Below, in pieces: positions 7,690 through 16,201 of a stretch of 42,550 bases of DNA (within the stretch, counting starts at the first letter, position 1; each line of letters begins with the position of its first letter). A program made the position numbers and the translations under genes. The DNA lies in the IMG/VR virus record IMGVR_UViG_3300015194_000006, positions 1-42,550 of that record; one strand, given 5' to 3'. The notes beneath the pieces were generated by a model. It was not told where the DNA came from and searched no databases. It was given only the letters and a program-made list of their open reading frames with translations. This DNA comes from a virus.

Positions 7690-8219
7690 CCAAGAAGATC
7701 GAACGACTTGCGCAGGGGATCAACGTCTCCCCGATGCTGTGGGCGCTTCAGTCGCACCCCGAGCTGTGGAACGTCAACCCGCGCCGAACGGAAGACCCGC
7801 GCAGCCCGCATCACGGCATCTCGGACATATGGGTTCGCTACGCTGATCCGGCTGTGGACGACAGCAAGCCTCATGACTCCGTATGGCTTCCCGCCGCTGA
7901 AGTACTGCCGGTGCGAGAACTGGTGTTCCCATTGTTCAACGCGGTGAGGGGTACGAAGCTCGGCGGAATCCTCATCACGCACATCCCGCCAGGACGCGAA
8001 GTCAAGCCACATGTTGATACCGAGTGGCACGCCAAGCACTACCAGAAGTTCGCCATCCAGATTCAAAGCGCACCGGGGCAGATGTTTTGCTTCGAGGACG
8101 AAGAGTTGGAAGCCATGCCGGGCGATGTCTACACGTTCGACAACCAGTTCAAGCACTGGGTGACGAACCAGACGAACTATGACCGGATCACGCTGATTGC
8201 GTGCATCCGCAAGGAGTAA
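7686..8219 (+). CDS. Aspartyl/asparaginyl beta-hydroxylase-like 2OG-Fe(II) dioxygenase
   Basis: A 177-residue protein beginning at the ATG that overlaps the cupin stop (ATGA). The second half is a double-stranded beta-helix with a full Fe(II)/2-oxoglutarate site: HVD (H109, D111), distal H157 in NQFKHWVTN, and R167 in YDRITLI as the likely 2OG anchor. GDVYTFDNQFKHWVTN followed by DRITLIACI is the aspartyl/asparaginyl hydroxylase signature. Family members hydroxylate Asp, Asn or other residues or small molecules. The target here is unknown; its place between the tail plug and the ejection proteins suggests modification of a virion protein or host component (inference). Confidence 0.8.
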   Translation: MTKKIERLAQGINVSPMLWALQSHPELWNVNPRRTEDPRSPHHGISDIWVRYADPAVDDSKPHDSVWLPAAEVLPVRELVFPLFNAVRGTKLGGILITHIPPGREVKPHVDTEWHAKHYQKFAIQIQSAPGQMFCFEDEELEAMPGDVYTFDNQFKHWVTNQTNYDRITLIACIRKE

Positions 8220-8223
8220 CGAG

Positions 8224-8994
8224 ATGCCGTTTGGATGGGCAGCAGCAGCAACGGTCGTCGCGGCCGGGATTGGCGCGTATGCCTCACATGAGGCGTCAAA
8301 GGCGCAGTCCGAATCCGCCGCAGCAGCTAACGCACTTCAGCGTACCGAGTACGACCAAACGCGAGCGGATCAGCAGCCGTGGCGGGATGCCGGCTATTCG
8401 GCTCTCGGGCGGATGTCCGACCTTCTCGGGCTGTCCGGACACACGGGTGCCGATGGGTATGGGTCGCTGAATCAGCGATTCACGCCGGGCGACCTCCAGA
8501 ACGATCCGGGCTACCAGTTCGAGCTGGCGCAGGGCACCAAGACGCTCCAGAACAGCGCAGCGGCGCGTGGCGGGCTGTATTCGGGTGCGACCTTGAAGGC
8601 GCTCACGCAGTACGGCAACGACTATGCCGGCACGAAATACAACGAAGCCTACAACCGCTTCAACCAAGACCAGAACACGACCTACAACCGGCTCGCCTCG
8701 CAGGCCGGGTTGGGGCAAGTTTCCACGCAGCAAGTGGACGCGGCGGGCCAGCACATGGCCGACCAAGTGGGGTCGAACCTGATCGGTGCCGGCAACGCAC
8801 GCGGCGCAGCGGACCTGTCCTACGGGAACATCGCCGGCAACGCGCTCAACCAAGGCGCGGCGTGGTGGCAGCGTCAGCAGCAGCCCTACAACCATTATCA
8901 GCAGCCGGGCTACGCACAGGGCTACAACGGTCAGAGCGTCAACCAAGGAACCAACGGCGGCGACGCTTCCGGCTCCTATTGGGGAGTCGAGTAA
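8224..8994 (+). CDS. DNA transfer/ejection protein (P22 gp7/p32-like)
   Basis: A 256-residue protein starting at ATG 8224, six bases after AAGGAG. Residues 3-19 are a hydrophobic Ala/Gly helix (GWAAAATVVAAGIGAYA), then a Gln/Ala-rich helix. The core contains RADQQPWRDAGYSALG, FTPGDLQNDPGYQFELAQGT, NSAAARGGLYSGATLKAL and YNEAYNRFNQDQNTTYNRLA, the hallmark series of podovirus DNA-transfer proteins. The C-terminus is Gln/Tyr/Gly-rich and low-complexity. Such proteins are packed in the head and ejected with DNA to form a channel across the envelope. It is the first of three ejection-type genes. Confidence 0.8.
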   Translation: MPFGWAAAATVVAAGIGAYASHEASKAQSESAAAANALQRTEYDQTRADQQPWRDAGYSALGRMSDLLGLSGHTGADGYGSLNQRFTPGDLQNDPGYQFELAQGTKTLQNSAAARGGLYSGATLKALTQYGNDYAGTKYNEAYNRFNQDQNTTYNRLASQAGLGQVSTQQVDAAGQHMADQVGSNLIGAGNARGAADLSYGNIAGNALNQGAAWWQRQQQPYNHYQQPGYAQGYNGQSVNQGTNGGDASGSYWGVE

Positions 8995-10533
8995 ATGCCG
9001 GTCGATACCGCGATCTACCAAAACCTCCTGCGCCCGCCGAAGTCGGCGCTGGAGTACGGGCAGGAGATGGACCAGGCGGACACCGCCCGGGGCCAGCTTG
9101 CCGCGCAAAAGCTGAACCTCATCGGGCAGCAGCAGGAGTACGACGACACGCAGAAGCTGCGCCAACTCTATGCCAAACCCGGTTTCGATCCGTCCAGCCC
9201 GGACAGCCTGCCGTCCATCTTCGCCATCTCTCCGAAAGCAGGCATGGCGGCTCAGAAGGCGGCGCTCGATGCGCAGAAGACGCAGTCCGAAATCGGCTTG
9301 AACTCGGCGCACGCGGGCAACTTCAAGGCGACGACCGCCAAGACGGCGCAGGAAACGCAGTTCGAGGCGAACGACCGCCACCTTCAAGACCTGGGTGGGG
9401 TGAGCACGCCGCAAGACGCCGCACAGTGGATTCTCGACGGCGTGAAGTCGGGCGTCCTTCCCGAAGCCGGCCTCCAGCCGGGCCTCCAGCGGTTGCAGCA
9501 GATGGCCTCCAAGCCGCAGGGCTTCGCGCAGTGGAAGCAAGAGACGCAAATGCAGGGCGTCAAGGTCGGCGAGCAACTGAAGATGACCGAGCCGAAGCCT
9601 ACCGAAGTCAACCTCGGCGGCGTCAAGAAGTTCATCGACACGAACCCGCGCAGTCCGACCTTCGGCAAGGAGACGATCCCGTCGCAGACGATGACGGCCA
9701 CGCCTGGCGAAGTTCTGTCGGCCCGCACATCGCGGGACAACAACGCCGCCACCATCCAGAAGGACTACAAGGTCGCCGGCCTGGATGGAAATGGCAACTT
9801 CGTCGGATTCGGTGGCGATATGCCGGCTCCTGCCGCCCCTGGTGCCGCAGCCCCGGGTGCAAAGCCGGCTCCCGGCGCTGCGCCTCCACAGAGCCCTCTC
9901 CAAGGCCTCGTGCAGAGCATCGGGACGTACAAGGCCCCGGAGAATGTGGCCCTGGCCCGCGTCCCGCCCGCCATGCGCTCGCAAGTGCTGGCAGAAGTGC
10001 AAAAGCAGTTCCCCGACTACGACCCGTCGACCTACGGTTCGCGGCAGAAGGCGGCGCGCGACTTCTCCACCGGCAACCAGGGCAACGCCATGCGGTCCTT
10101 CGCTGTCTCCGGGCAGCATTTGGACCAGCTCGGCACGCTCATCGACGCGCTCGGGAACGGCAACAACCAGACCATCAACAAGGTCGGTAACCTCGTCTCT
10201 GCGTGGAACGGCGGCACGGCCCCGACCAACTTCGACGCGGCCAAGGATGTCGTCTCGAAGGAAGTCATCAAGGCCATCGTGGGCAGCGGCGGCGGGGTCG
10301 GCGAGCGCGAAGAACTGGCGCACCAACTCTCCAACGCCAAGAGCCCGGCCCAGCTCAAGGGCGTCGTCCAGCAGTATCGCAACCTGATGGGCGCGCAGCA
10401 CGAAGCCCTGCTGGCTCAACGCCGGGCTGCTGGCCTGCCGGACTCCACGCTTCCCGACTACGGCGGCGGCGCTGCACCCGGGATGCCTGGCGCTGACGCA
10501 ATCGCAGCAGAACTCAAGCGTCGGGGGCACTAA
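8995..10533 (+). CDS. Internal virion/DNA ejection protein
   Basis: A 512-residue soluble protein rich in Ala and Gln. The first half is helical and coiled-coil-like (EMDQADTARGQLAAQKLNLI, GMAAQKAALDAQKTQSEIGL). A low-complexity Ala/Pro/Gly hinge follows at about 277-305. The C-terminal half contains a conserved-looking stretch from NQGNAMRSFAVSGQHLDQL to VGEREELAHQLSNAKSPAQL. The start directly abuts the previous stop (TAAATG), and the end overlaps the next gene by one base (TAATG). Position and composition match the second of three ejected proteins in P22-type phages (gp16/gp20 class). Not assigned to a specific orthologue. Confidence 0.7.
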   Translation: MPVDTAIYQNLLRPPKSALEYGQEMDQADTARGQLAAQKLNLIGQQQEYDDTQKLRQLYAKPGFDPSSPDSLPSIFAISPKAGMAAQKAALDAQKTQSEIGLNSAHAGNFKATTAKTAQETQFEANDRHLQDLGGVSTPQDAAQWILDGVKSGVLPEAGLQPGLQRLQQMASKPQGFAQWKQETQMQGVKVGEQLKMTEPKPTEVNLGGVKKFIDTNPRSPTFGKETIPSQTMTATPGEVLSARTSRDNNAATIQKDYKVAGLDGNGNFVGFGGDMPAPAAPGAAAPGAKPAPGAAPPQSPLQGLVQSIGTYKAPENVALARVPPAMRSQVLAEVQKQFPDYDPSTYGSRQKAARDFSTGNQGNAMRSFAVSGQHLDQLGTLIDALGNGNNQTINKVGNLVSAWNGGTAPTNFDAAKDVVSKEVIKAIVGSGGGVGEREELAHQLSNAKSPAQLKGVVQQYRNLMGAQHEALLAQRRAAGLPDSTLPDYGGGAAPGMPGADAIAAELKRRGH

Positions 10534-12464
10534 TGGACCTGTCCGGCTTCTCCACCGAAGACCTGAAGGCCCTTCAGTCGGGCGACCTGTCGAAAGTCTC
10601 GACGGCGGGCCTCAAAGCGCTGCAAGGGCAAGCGGCTCACTCGCAAGCCGAAGCGCGGGTGATGTCCGACCCCATCACGCAAGGCGCACTCCACCCGGAA
10701 GAAGGAGGCAACACGTTCCTCGCCGGCATCGGGCAGGGCATGACCAACACCGCGCGTGGCGTCGGGCAGCTCGCCGGGAAGCTGCTGCCTGACTCGTGGG
10801 ACCAGAAGATCGGGCTCCCGACGCAGGCGGACATCGACCAGTCCAAAGCGCTCGATAAACCGCTGATGAACACGACGGGCGGCAAGTGGGGCGGCTTCAC
10901 TGGCACGCTGGCCGCAGGCGCTCCCGTCATGCTGGTCCCCGGAGTGAACGGCTATGCCGGCGCGGCGATGGTTGGCGGACTAACCGGCCTGGCGCAGCCA
11001 GTGGCGAGCGATGAAGGACCGTGGGCGCGAGCGACGAACACGGGCGTCGGCGCAGCGGCTGGGCCGCTCGGTGTCGGCATCGCCCGAGGAATCGGTGGCG
11101 TCTGGAACGCCGGCAAGGCCATGATCCAGCCGTTCACGCAGTCGGGTCAGGAGCAGATCGCCGGGCGCACGCTCGCACGGTTCGCGGACGACCCCAATTT
11201 GATCGGGACCGCAACCTCGAAGCCGACGATCACGGGCGCTCGTCCGACGCTCGCCGAACAGACGGGAGACGCCGGGCTCGCCCGATTGCAGGACTCGCTC
11301 CGCAGCCTGGACCCGCAAATCGAGAACATGATCGGCGGTCGCATCCGCGACAACAACGCGGCACGTGTCGGCGCATTGGAATCGCTGGCCGGCGACTCGG
11401 GCAAGCGAGCGACAGCAGAAGCCGAACGCAGCGCAGCAGCGAAACCGCTGTACGACAGCGCGACAAAGCAGTCGGTGCCGGTGGACGCTGAACTGCTCGC
11501 GCTGATGAACCGCCCGTCCGTGCAGTCCGCGCTCGGGCGCGCATCGAAGATCGCGCAAGAGCAGGGCCGGGCATTCGGGTTGTCACAGGGCTCGCCCGGA
11601 AAGCCGGGGCTCCAAATCCTCGGCCCTGATGGCAGTGTCCTGTCCGACCTGAGCAAGCCCGGTGCGCCGGCCAGCATCAGCGGGCAGACCCTCCAAGACC
11701 TGAAGATGGGCATGGACGCCCTGCTCAAAGATCCGACCAGCGGAATCGCCGGCAAGGAAGCCGCAGCGGTGGGCGACACGCGCAACGCCATCGTGCAGTG
11801 GATGGAGAAGAACGTCCCCGACTTCAAGGCGGCACGCACGACCTATGCCGCGAAGTCTCAGCCGCTCAACGCCATGGATGTCGGCGAAGTCCTCGCGCGA
11901 AAGGGCCTGTCGAACACCTCCGACCTCGCGGGCAATCCGCGCCTCATGGCGAACGGGCTGCTCGGGACGCTGCGCGACGAGCCCAAGCTGATCCAGCAGG
12001 CTATCGGCAAGAAGGGCGTGTCGTCCCTGTCGCAAGTGTTCACCCCTGAGCAGCAGAACCTACTCGGAGCCATCGCCAAGGAGGCGGATCGTTCGGCGGC
12101 TGTCGCCACGGCGGGCAATGGCCCGGGAAGCGCTACCGCTCAACGCATGGCCTCCCAAAACATCATCGGCAACCTGATGGGGCCGCTCGGGAGCATGGGC
12201 GACAAGGCTGCGCAATCCACCTTCGCGCAGACCATCCTCGGCAAGCCGATCCAGTGGGTCTACGACAAGGTGGCCGAGCCAAAGATCCAGCAGGCTCTCG
12301 CCCGTGCCGTGCTCGACCCCGACGCGGCTCGTGGAGTACTGGCCGCAGCCAAGAACTCAAAGATCGAACTCCCCGGGCCTCTGCGCGCACGGCTGACACA
12401 GCAAGCGGCAGGACTCTCCACCAGCGAGTCGGCCCGCGAAGTCGCCGGCTCGACTCAGCGGTGA
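10533..12464 (+). CDS. Internal virion/DNA ejection protein with membrane-active segment
   Basis: A 643-residue protein whose N-terminus has short repeats (LSGFSTEDLKALQSGDL, LSKVSTAGLKALQGQ). Residues about 122-165 form a Gly/Ala-rich hydrophobic stretch (FTGTLAAGAPVMLVPG, GYAGAAMVGGLTGLAQP) likely to insert into membrane. The rest is long helical sequence with many Ala, Arg and Glu (ARLQDSLRSLDPQIENMIGG, ATAEAERSAAAKPLYDSATK). This matches the third ejection protein of short-tailed phages, which helps form the trans-envelope conduit. Its stop region overlaps by 10 bases the end of a small convergent minus-strand gene. No peptidoglycan hydrolase motif was recognised. Confidence 0.7.
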   Translation: MDLSGFSTEDLKALQSGDLSKVSTAGLKALQGQAAHSQAEARVMSDPITQGALHPEEGGNTFLAGIGQGMTNTARGVGQLAGKLLPDSWDQKIGLPTQADIDQSKALDKPLMNTTGGKWGGFTGTLAAGAPVMLVPGVNGYAGAAMVGGLTGLAQPVASDEGPWARATNTGVGAAAGPLGVGIARGIGGVWNAGKAMIQPFTQSGQEQIAGRTLARFADDPNLIGTATSKPTITGARPTLAEQTGDAGLARLQDSLRSLDPQIENMIGGRIRDNNAARVGALESLAGDSGKRATAEAERSAAAKPLYDSATKQSVPVDAELLALMNRPSVQSALGRASKIAQEQGRAFGLSQGSPGKPGLQILGPDGSVLSDLSKPGAPASISGQTLQDLKMGMDALLKDPTSGIAGKEAAAVGDTRNAIVQWMEKNVPDFKAARTTYAAKSQPLNAMDVGEVLARKGLSNTSDLAGNPRLMANGLLGTLRDEPKLIQQAIGKKGVSSLSQVFTPEQQNLLGAIAKEADRSAAVATAGNGPGSATAQRMASQNIIGNLMGPLGSMGDKAAQSTFAQTILGKPIQWVYDKVAEPKIQQALARAVLDPDAARGVLAAAKNSKIELPGPLRARLTQQAAGLSTSESAREVAGSTQR

Positions 12465-12604
12465 CGCCGCAGCGGAGAGAACAGGACTCGCTTGAACTTC
12501 GACTCCGGTAGCACGCGCCACACGAGTTCCTTGATGAGCAGGATCAAGACGAGGAACGCGAACGCGATGAACGGCTTGACCAAAAGCCCGATTGCCCAAT
12601 CCAT
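12455..12604 (-). CDS. Small single-pass membrane protein on the opposite strand of the late operon
   Basis: A 49-residue protein: MDWAIGLLVKPF, then a strongly hydrophobic helix (about residues 12-31, FIAFAFLVLILLIKELVW), then a basic tail ending SPLRRHR. On the minus strand GGAGG (12611-12615) lies 6 bases before the ATG at 12604, a good ribosome site, which argues that it is real and not a shadow. It is the only minus-strand gene in the late region and ends inside the tail of the ejection gene. I recall similar tiny membrane proteins in other phages. Function unknown; a superinfection-exclusion or inner-membrane modulator role is possible but unsupported. Confidence 0.7.
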   Translation of the reverse strand: MDWAIGLLVKPFIAFAFLVLILLIKELVWRVLPESKFKRVLFSPLRRHR

Positions 12605-12640
12605 GCCGGTCCTCCGTCTGAACACCACCACATCATAGCC

Positions 12641-14749
12641 ATGGCCGCATACCTGATCGAGCAAATCCCCGTCCGGGCCACCGATACCAACGGTGCCCCG
12701 GTCCCGTATGCCCGCCGCCATACCTACGCCGCGGGCACAACCACGCCGCTGGCGACCTACACCGATTCGGACGGTGTCACCCCGCTCCCGAATCCCGTCA
12801 TCGCCGACGCCGGGGGCTACTTCCCGCAGGTCTGGGTACAGCTCGCGGCCTACAAGTTCGAGGACCGCAAGGCCGACGACACGACCGTCCTCTGGCAGCG
12901 CGACAAGCTCCGCCCGGCGCAGCTCGCCATCGAGTCCTTCAAGACCGACCTGCTCGACGCGACGACGCTGACCAAGGGCGTGGCGCTCGTCGGCGGCGCT
13001 CCCCGGGCCGTCAACTCAATTTCTGACCTCCGCACGCTGCCGGTCGCCGGGTCCAAGCACGCGCTCGTGCTCGGCTACTACACACACGGTGACGGCGGCG
13101 GCGGGCTGTTCTTCTACGACGCGAGCGACACGACCACGGTCGACAACGCCTGCACGGTCATCGTCGCAGCGGACGGTGGGCGCTGGAAGCTCTCCACGCA
13201 AGCCGAACTCAACATCCGCCAGTTCGGCGCGAAGGGTGACGGGACCACCGACGACACGGCGAATCTGCAAGTCGCCATCACCTACTGCCGTCTGCAAGCG
13301 GGCAACAAGCTCAAGCTGCGTTGGAACACGGGGACGTACAAGGTCACCAACTATCTGGAGATCGGCTCGAATCAATACATCGAGTTCGAGCAGGGAGTGG
13401 TCATCGACGCGACCGGCCTGCCCAACGAGACGACATCGCTGTTCAGCATGGCGAACCAGAGCGGCGTCATCATGAACGGCAACGGGGCGCAGTTGAATGG
13501 CGCTCGGGCGACGGCTGGGGCGCTGATCGAGGGCAATTCCGCTGCCTTCTTCATCTACGGGTCTGACAACGTCACGATCCGCAATTTCAACATCAGCGGC
13601 TTCGCCACGGACGGGATCACCATCTCGGGCGACCTGACGGGGTCGGGTCCGTCGACCAACGTCCGCATCGAGAACTGCGACAGCTACAACAACCGGCGCA
13701 ACGGGCTGTCCATCGTCCACGCGCAGGGCCTGGTGGTCGACGGCGGGCGGTACTGGAACAGCAACGGCGCACCGAACGGCCCGTGGGCGGGCATTGACAT
13801 CGAGCCCAATGCCGGCCAGGTTGTGCAGGACGTCGTGCTGCTGGCGGTTCGCACGCAAGCCAATGCGGGCGCGGGCATCCAGTTCACGCCCGGGGCCATG
13901 TCCTCGTCCTCCGGCCTGCTGTACGACATCTCGGTCGTCGGCGGGCACTCGGTGGGCGATGGCAGCGTGACCGGAACGCCGTCTCTGAGGTTCGCCAACG
14001 GCGGCACGCAGGCGAACGAAATCCTCGGGCAGATCGTCGTGCGCGACTACGTCATCGAGTCGCCCAAGAGCATGGGGGTGTCCTTCAGCAACTGGGACGC
14101 CTTCAACTCCCCGCGCGTCCTGCTGGAGAACGTCGAGGTGATCAACCCGGACGGCACCTCCAACGCCGCGACCAACGTGCAGCGCACCGGGTTCGTCGTC
14201 TACTGCGACTCGGCGCAGGCGATCACCTCGCTCGGCAAGATCACCATGCGCAACTGCAAGGCGCAGGACTTCCGTGGAACGCCTCGGATGGTGTGGGGCG
14301 CGTTCATCCAGGCCGACGCCGGCAAGGCGATCCAAGACGTCTACATCGACAACTTCACGGCGGTCAACTACACCGCCGCGTCGAAATACCCCGTCAACAC
14401 GGCCATCGGAGCCGGCACCTTTGCCGATGTCGTCGTCCACTACCCGAACCCGAAGACGGTGGCGAGCAGCGTATCGCTCAGTGACTCGGGTTGGGGCGGG
14501 CAGCGCGTGAAGCTCACCACTGGCGGATCGACGTTCACGCTCCCGCTTGCGGCCAAGTGCCGGGCCATGTACTACGAGGTGGCGGCGGATGCTGCGGCGG
14601 GTACTCCGTGCTCGGTGCTCGTGGCCGGCTCCGACAAGATCAAGACGCTCGGTGTCGCGGTGGCGACCTCCCTGACCCTGCAACCCGGCGACGTTGCCCG
14701 TTTCCGCTCCGATGGGACGGCGACCTGGCTGACGGCTGCGGTGGCGTGA
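12641..14749 (+). CDS. Tailspike with pectate-lyase-type beta-helix (putative depolymerase)
   Basis: A 702-residue protein. Residues 1-85 (YLIEQIPVRATDTNGAPVPY, GGYFPQVWVQLAAYKFED) form an N-terminal particle-docking module common in phage spikes. From about residue 188 the signature FGAKGDGTTDDTANLQVAI marks a Pectate_lyase_3 right-handed beta-helix, running through many NVTIRNFNISGF- and NVRIENCDSYNN-type coils to about residue 590. A C-terminal beta-sandwich follows (SDSGWGGQRVKLTTGGSTF). Such trimeric spikes bind and usually cleave capsular or O-antigen polysaccharide; the substrate cannot be read from sequence. No strong ribosome site precedes the ATG. It is one of three large surface proteins here. 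Confidence 0.85.
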   Translation: MAAYLIEQIPVRATDTNGAPVPYARRHTYAAGTTTPLATYTDSDGVTPLPNPVIADAGGYFPQVWVQLAAYKFEDRKADDTTVLWQRDKLRPAQLAIESFKTDLLDATTLTKGVALVGGAPRAVNSISDLRTLPVAGSKHALVLGYYTHGDGGGGLFFYDASDTTTVDNACTVIVAADGGRWKLSTQAELNIRQFGAKGDGTTDDTANLQVAITYCRLQAGNKLKLRWNTGTYKVTNYLEIGSNQYIEFEQGVVIDATGLPNETTSLFSMANQSGVIMNGNGAQLNGARATAGALIEGNSAAFFIYGSDNVTIRNFNISGFATDGITISGDLTGSGPSTNVRIENCDSYNNRRNGLSIVHAQGLVVDGGRYWNSNGAPNGPWAGIDIEPNAGQVVQDVVLLAVRTQANAGAGIQFTPGAMSSSSGLLYDISVVGGHSVGDGSVTGTPSLRFANGGTQANEILGQIVVRDYVIESPKSMGVSFSNWDAFNSPRVLLENVEVINPDGTSNAATNVQRTGFVVYCDSAQAITSLGKITMRNCKAQDFRGTPRMVWGAFIQADAGKAIQDVYIDNFTAVNYTAASKYPVNTAIGAGTFADVVVHYPNPKTVASSVSLSDSGWGGQRVKLTTGGSTFTLPLAAKCRAMYYEVAADAAAGTPCSVLVAGSDKIKTLGVAVATSLTLQPGDVARFRSDGTATWLTAAVA

Positions 14750-14781
14750 TTTCCCAACAGAAACCAACCGGAGCCTTTCCC

Positions 14782-14811
14782 ATGCAATCGACCGCGACGG
14801 GGGCACTCTGA
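14782..14811 (+). other. Possible 9-codon mini-ORF before the membrane-protein gene
   Basis: ATG at 14782 encodes MQSTATGAL and stops at a TGA that overlaps the next ATG (TGATG at 14809-14813). CGGAG lies upstream at a workable distance. It may serve translational coupling for the gene at 14811, since no other ribosome site is evident there. Could equally be chance. Confidence 0.3.
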
Positions 14812-15116
14812 TGTCCGCGCCCCAGCCCCCCATGCTCCGAGTGATCGACTCGCTCGGGATGCGCGCCGCGACCACGATCATGAACGTGATCGTCTTGCCC
14901 ATCGTGCTGTGGTTCCTGGCCGACTTGAACATGCAGCTGAAGGACTTGCACGCCTTCATGGAGGCACAGAGGATCAGCGGCGCAACGATGGAACTGCGGC
15001 TGTCCACCATCGAGAAGATCGCAGCAGAACGCGGCGCGGTGATCGGTGGCATCAAGGAAGACGTCGGGATGCTGAAGTATCAGATGGTGCAGGTCCAGGC
15101 GGGGCGCAAGCCGTGA
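14811..15116 (+). CDS. Small membrane-anchored protein with coiled coil
   Basis: A 101-residue protein with one hydrophobic helix at about residues 20-38 (ATTIMNVIVLPIVLWFLAD), followed by a helical, heptad-like stretch with few charges out of register (MQLKDLHAFMEAQRIS, MELRLSTIEKIAAERGAV). It is encoded between the pectate-lyase tailspike and the lysis genes and overlaps the next gene by GTGA. The layout resembles small phage membrane proteins that act as holin accessory or antiholin factors, but no defining motif is present, so the lysis role is only inferred from position. Confidence 0.65.
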   Translation: MSAPQPPMLRVIDSLGMRAATTIMNVIVLPIVLWFLADLNMQLKDLHAFMEAQRISGATMELRLSTIEKIAAERGAVIGGIKEDVGMLKYQMVQVQAGRKP

Positions 15117-15331
15117 TCAATCCCGCCAAGACCTACAAGACCCGCGAGGGCGGCTCCGTCATCATCCGCGCGACTGACCACGACGATCCGCTGTATCCGG
15201 TCATCGCCTCCGTTCGCACGAACGTCGCCTCGTTCTCGATGGTGTACCTGTATTCGGCGGACGGGCGCTACGAGTTCGCTAACGGCAAGCCGCACAGGCT
15301 CGACCTCGTTCTCTCGGAGGATGCGAAATGA
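15113..15331 (+). CDS. Small conserved phage protein upstream of endolysin
   Basis: A 72-residue protein starting at GTG 15113, which overlaps the previous stop (GTGA). The sequence is beta-rich (KTREGGSVIIRATDHDDPLY, PVIASVRTNVASFSMVYLYS) and resembles small phage proteins of the KTREGGxVxIxATD type. No catalytic or membrane motif is visible. Its ATGA overlap with the endolysin gene implies coupled translation. Function unknown; it may be a small virion or chaperone-like protein that happens to sit between the tail and lysis modules. Confidence 0.7.
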   Translation: MINPAKTYKTREGGSVIIRATDHDDPLYPVIASVRTNVASFSMVYLYSADGRYEFANGKPHRLDLVLSEDAK

Positions 15332-15792
15332 GTCCGAACATGGCCGCGTTCCTTCAAATGATCGCGTTCTCGGAGATCGGCCCCGAGCTGCTCGCCAACC
15401 CGGCCACGGATCGCGGCTACCGGGTGATCGTGGGCTCCACGCCCGCGCATCCGATCCTGTTCTCCGACTACGCGCAGCACCCGCAGCTTCACTGCCAGCG
15501 GCTCAACTCCGACGCCGCGGGGCGCTATCAGTTCATGGGGCGCTACTGGCCGGCGTACCGGATGCAGCTCGGGCTTCCCGACTTCGGCCCGGAGTCGCAG
15601 GACAAGTGGGCGATCAAGCTGATCGACGAGTGCCACGCGCGCGACGACATCGAACTCGGACACGTTGACCGGGCGGTCGAGAAGTGCCGCAGCCGGTGGG
15701 CCTCGCTGCCAGGCGCGGGGTATGGACAACGGGAGAACCGGCTGGACGACCTCGTGGCCGCGTACGTCGAGGCGGGAGGGACTGTCGCATGA
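15328..15792 (+). CDS. Endolysin, lambda R-type lytic transglycosylase
   Basis: A 154-residue protein that follows the lambda R endolysin pattern from end to end: IAFSEIGPE with catalytic Glu at residue 16 (lambda E19), GYRVIVG, FSDYAQHP, SDAAGRYQFMGRYWPAYRMQLGLPDF-like core, VDRAVEKCRSRWASLPGAGYGQ and C-terminal YVEAGGTVA. Lambda R cleaves the glycan strand of peptidoglycan as a transglycosylase (GH104). There is no signal peptide, so it needs a holin for export; the next gene is a holin candidate, joined by ATGA. Length matches lambda R (158). Confidence 0.93.
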   Translation: MSPNMAAFLQMIAFSEIGPELLANPATDRGYRVIVGSTPAHPILFSDYAQHPQLHCQRLNSDAAGRYQFMGRYWPAYRMQLGLPDFGPESQDKWAIKLIDECHARDDIELGHVDRAVEKCRSRWASLPGAGYGQRENRLDDLVAAYVEAGGTVA

Positions 15793-16016
15793 AGTGGCTT
15801 CGCGACCTCGGGACGGGCATCGACGGGCAGACGCACGACATCGTTCGATGGGCCGCTGCGCTCGGAAGCCTCAATGCCATCGGGCTCGCCGCCTGGGATG
15901 TCATCGGCCACGCAGCGCACTTCGACTTCCAGAGCTACGGCATCGGCTTCGGCGCGATGCTGGCGGGGGTCGGCGGTGCCCTGAAGCTCAAGGAAACCAC
16001 GGAGCCCAAGCCATGA
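15789..16016 (+). CDS. Holin candidate
   Basis: A 75-residue protein starting at the ATG that overlaps the endolysin stop. It has two likely transmembrane segments, at about residues 20-39 (RWAAALGSLNAIGLAAWDVI) and 49-66 (SYGIGFGAMLAGVGGALK), and a short charged C-terminus (KETTEPKP). Size, two membrane passes and position directly after the endolysin fit a class II-type holin that forms the inner-membrane lesion. No holin family signature was recognised, and the small membrane protein at 14811 is an alternative. Confidence 0.65.
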   Translation: MKWLRDLGTGIDGQTHDIVRWAAALGSLNAIGLAAWDVIGHAAHFDFQSYGIGFGAMLAGVGGALKLKETTEPKP

Positions 16017-16201
16017 AGATCGCCATCCTCTGCCTGCTCCTGGCCGGCTGCGCCACCAAGCCGCAGTTGCCCCCGCAGATCCACCCCATCGCCCACAAGT
16101 GCGACCAGTGGGGCGTGTCCGCCATCGATGCCGTCGTCTCCGGGCCGGGCGTGGTGCATCTCGAATGGGGCAACGCTGCCGTGTGCGGGACGCCGTCGTG
16201 A
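16013..16201 (+). CDS. Small lipoprotein in the lysis cassette
   Basis: A 62-residue protein with a bacterial lipoprotein signal: MKIAILCLLLAGC, lipobox LLAGC with the acylated Cys at residue 13. The mature part is short, with two more Cys residues (CDQWG, AVCGTPS) that could form a disulfide in the periplasm. It overlaps the holin candidate by ATGA and the Rz-like gene by GTGA. An outer-membrane spanin role is already filled by the embedded Rz1 gene downstream, so this is an extra envelope lipoprotein of unknown role. Confidence 0.75.
   Translation: MKIAILCLLLAGCATKPQLPPQIHPIAHKCDQWGVSAIDAVVSGPGVVHLEWGNAAVCGTPS

Noticed and set aside
8296-10530. A 744-codon minus-strand frame opposite the ejection genes
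   Set aside because: Low-complexity Arg/Leu-rich translation with no domain; the + strand holds clear ejection-protein motifs with proper start/stop coupling.
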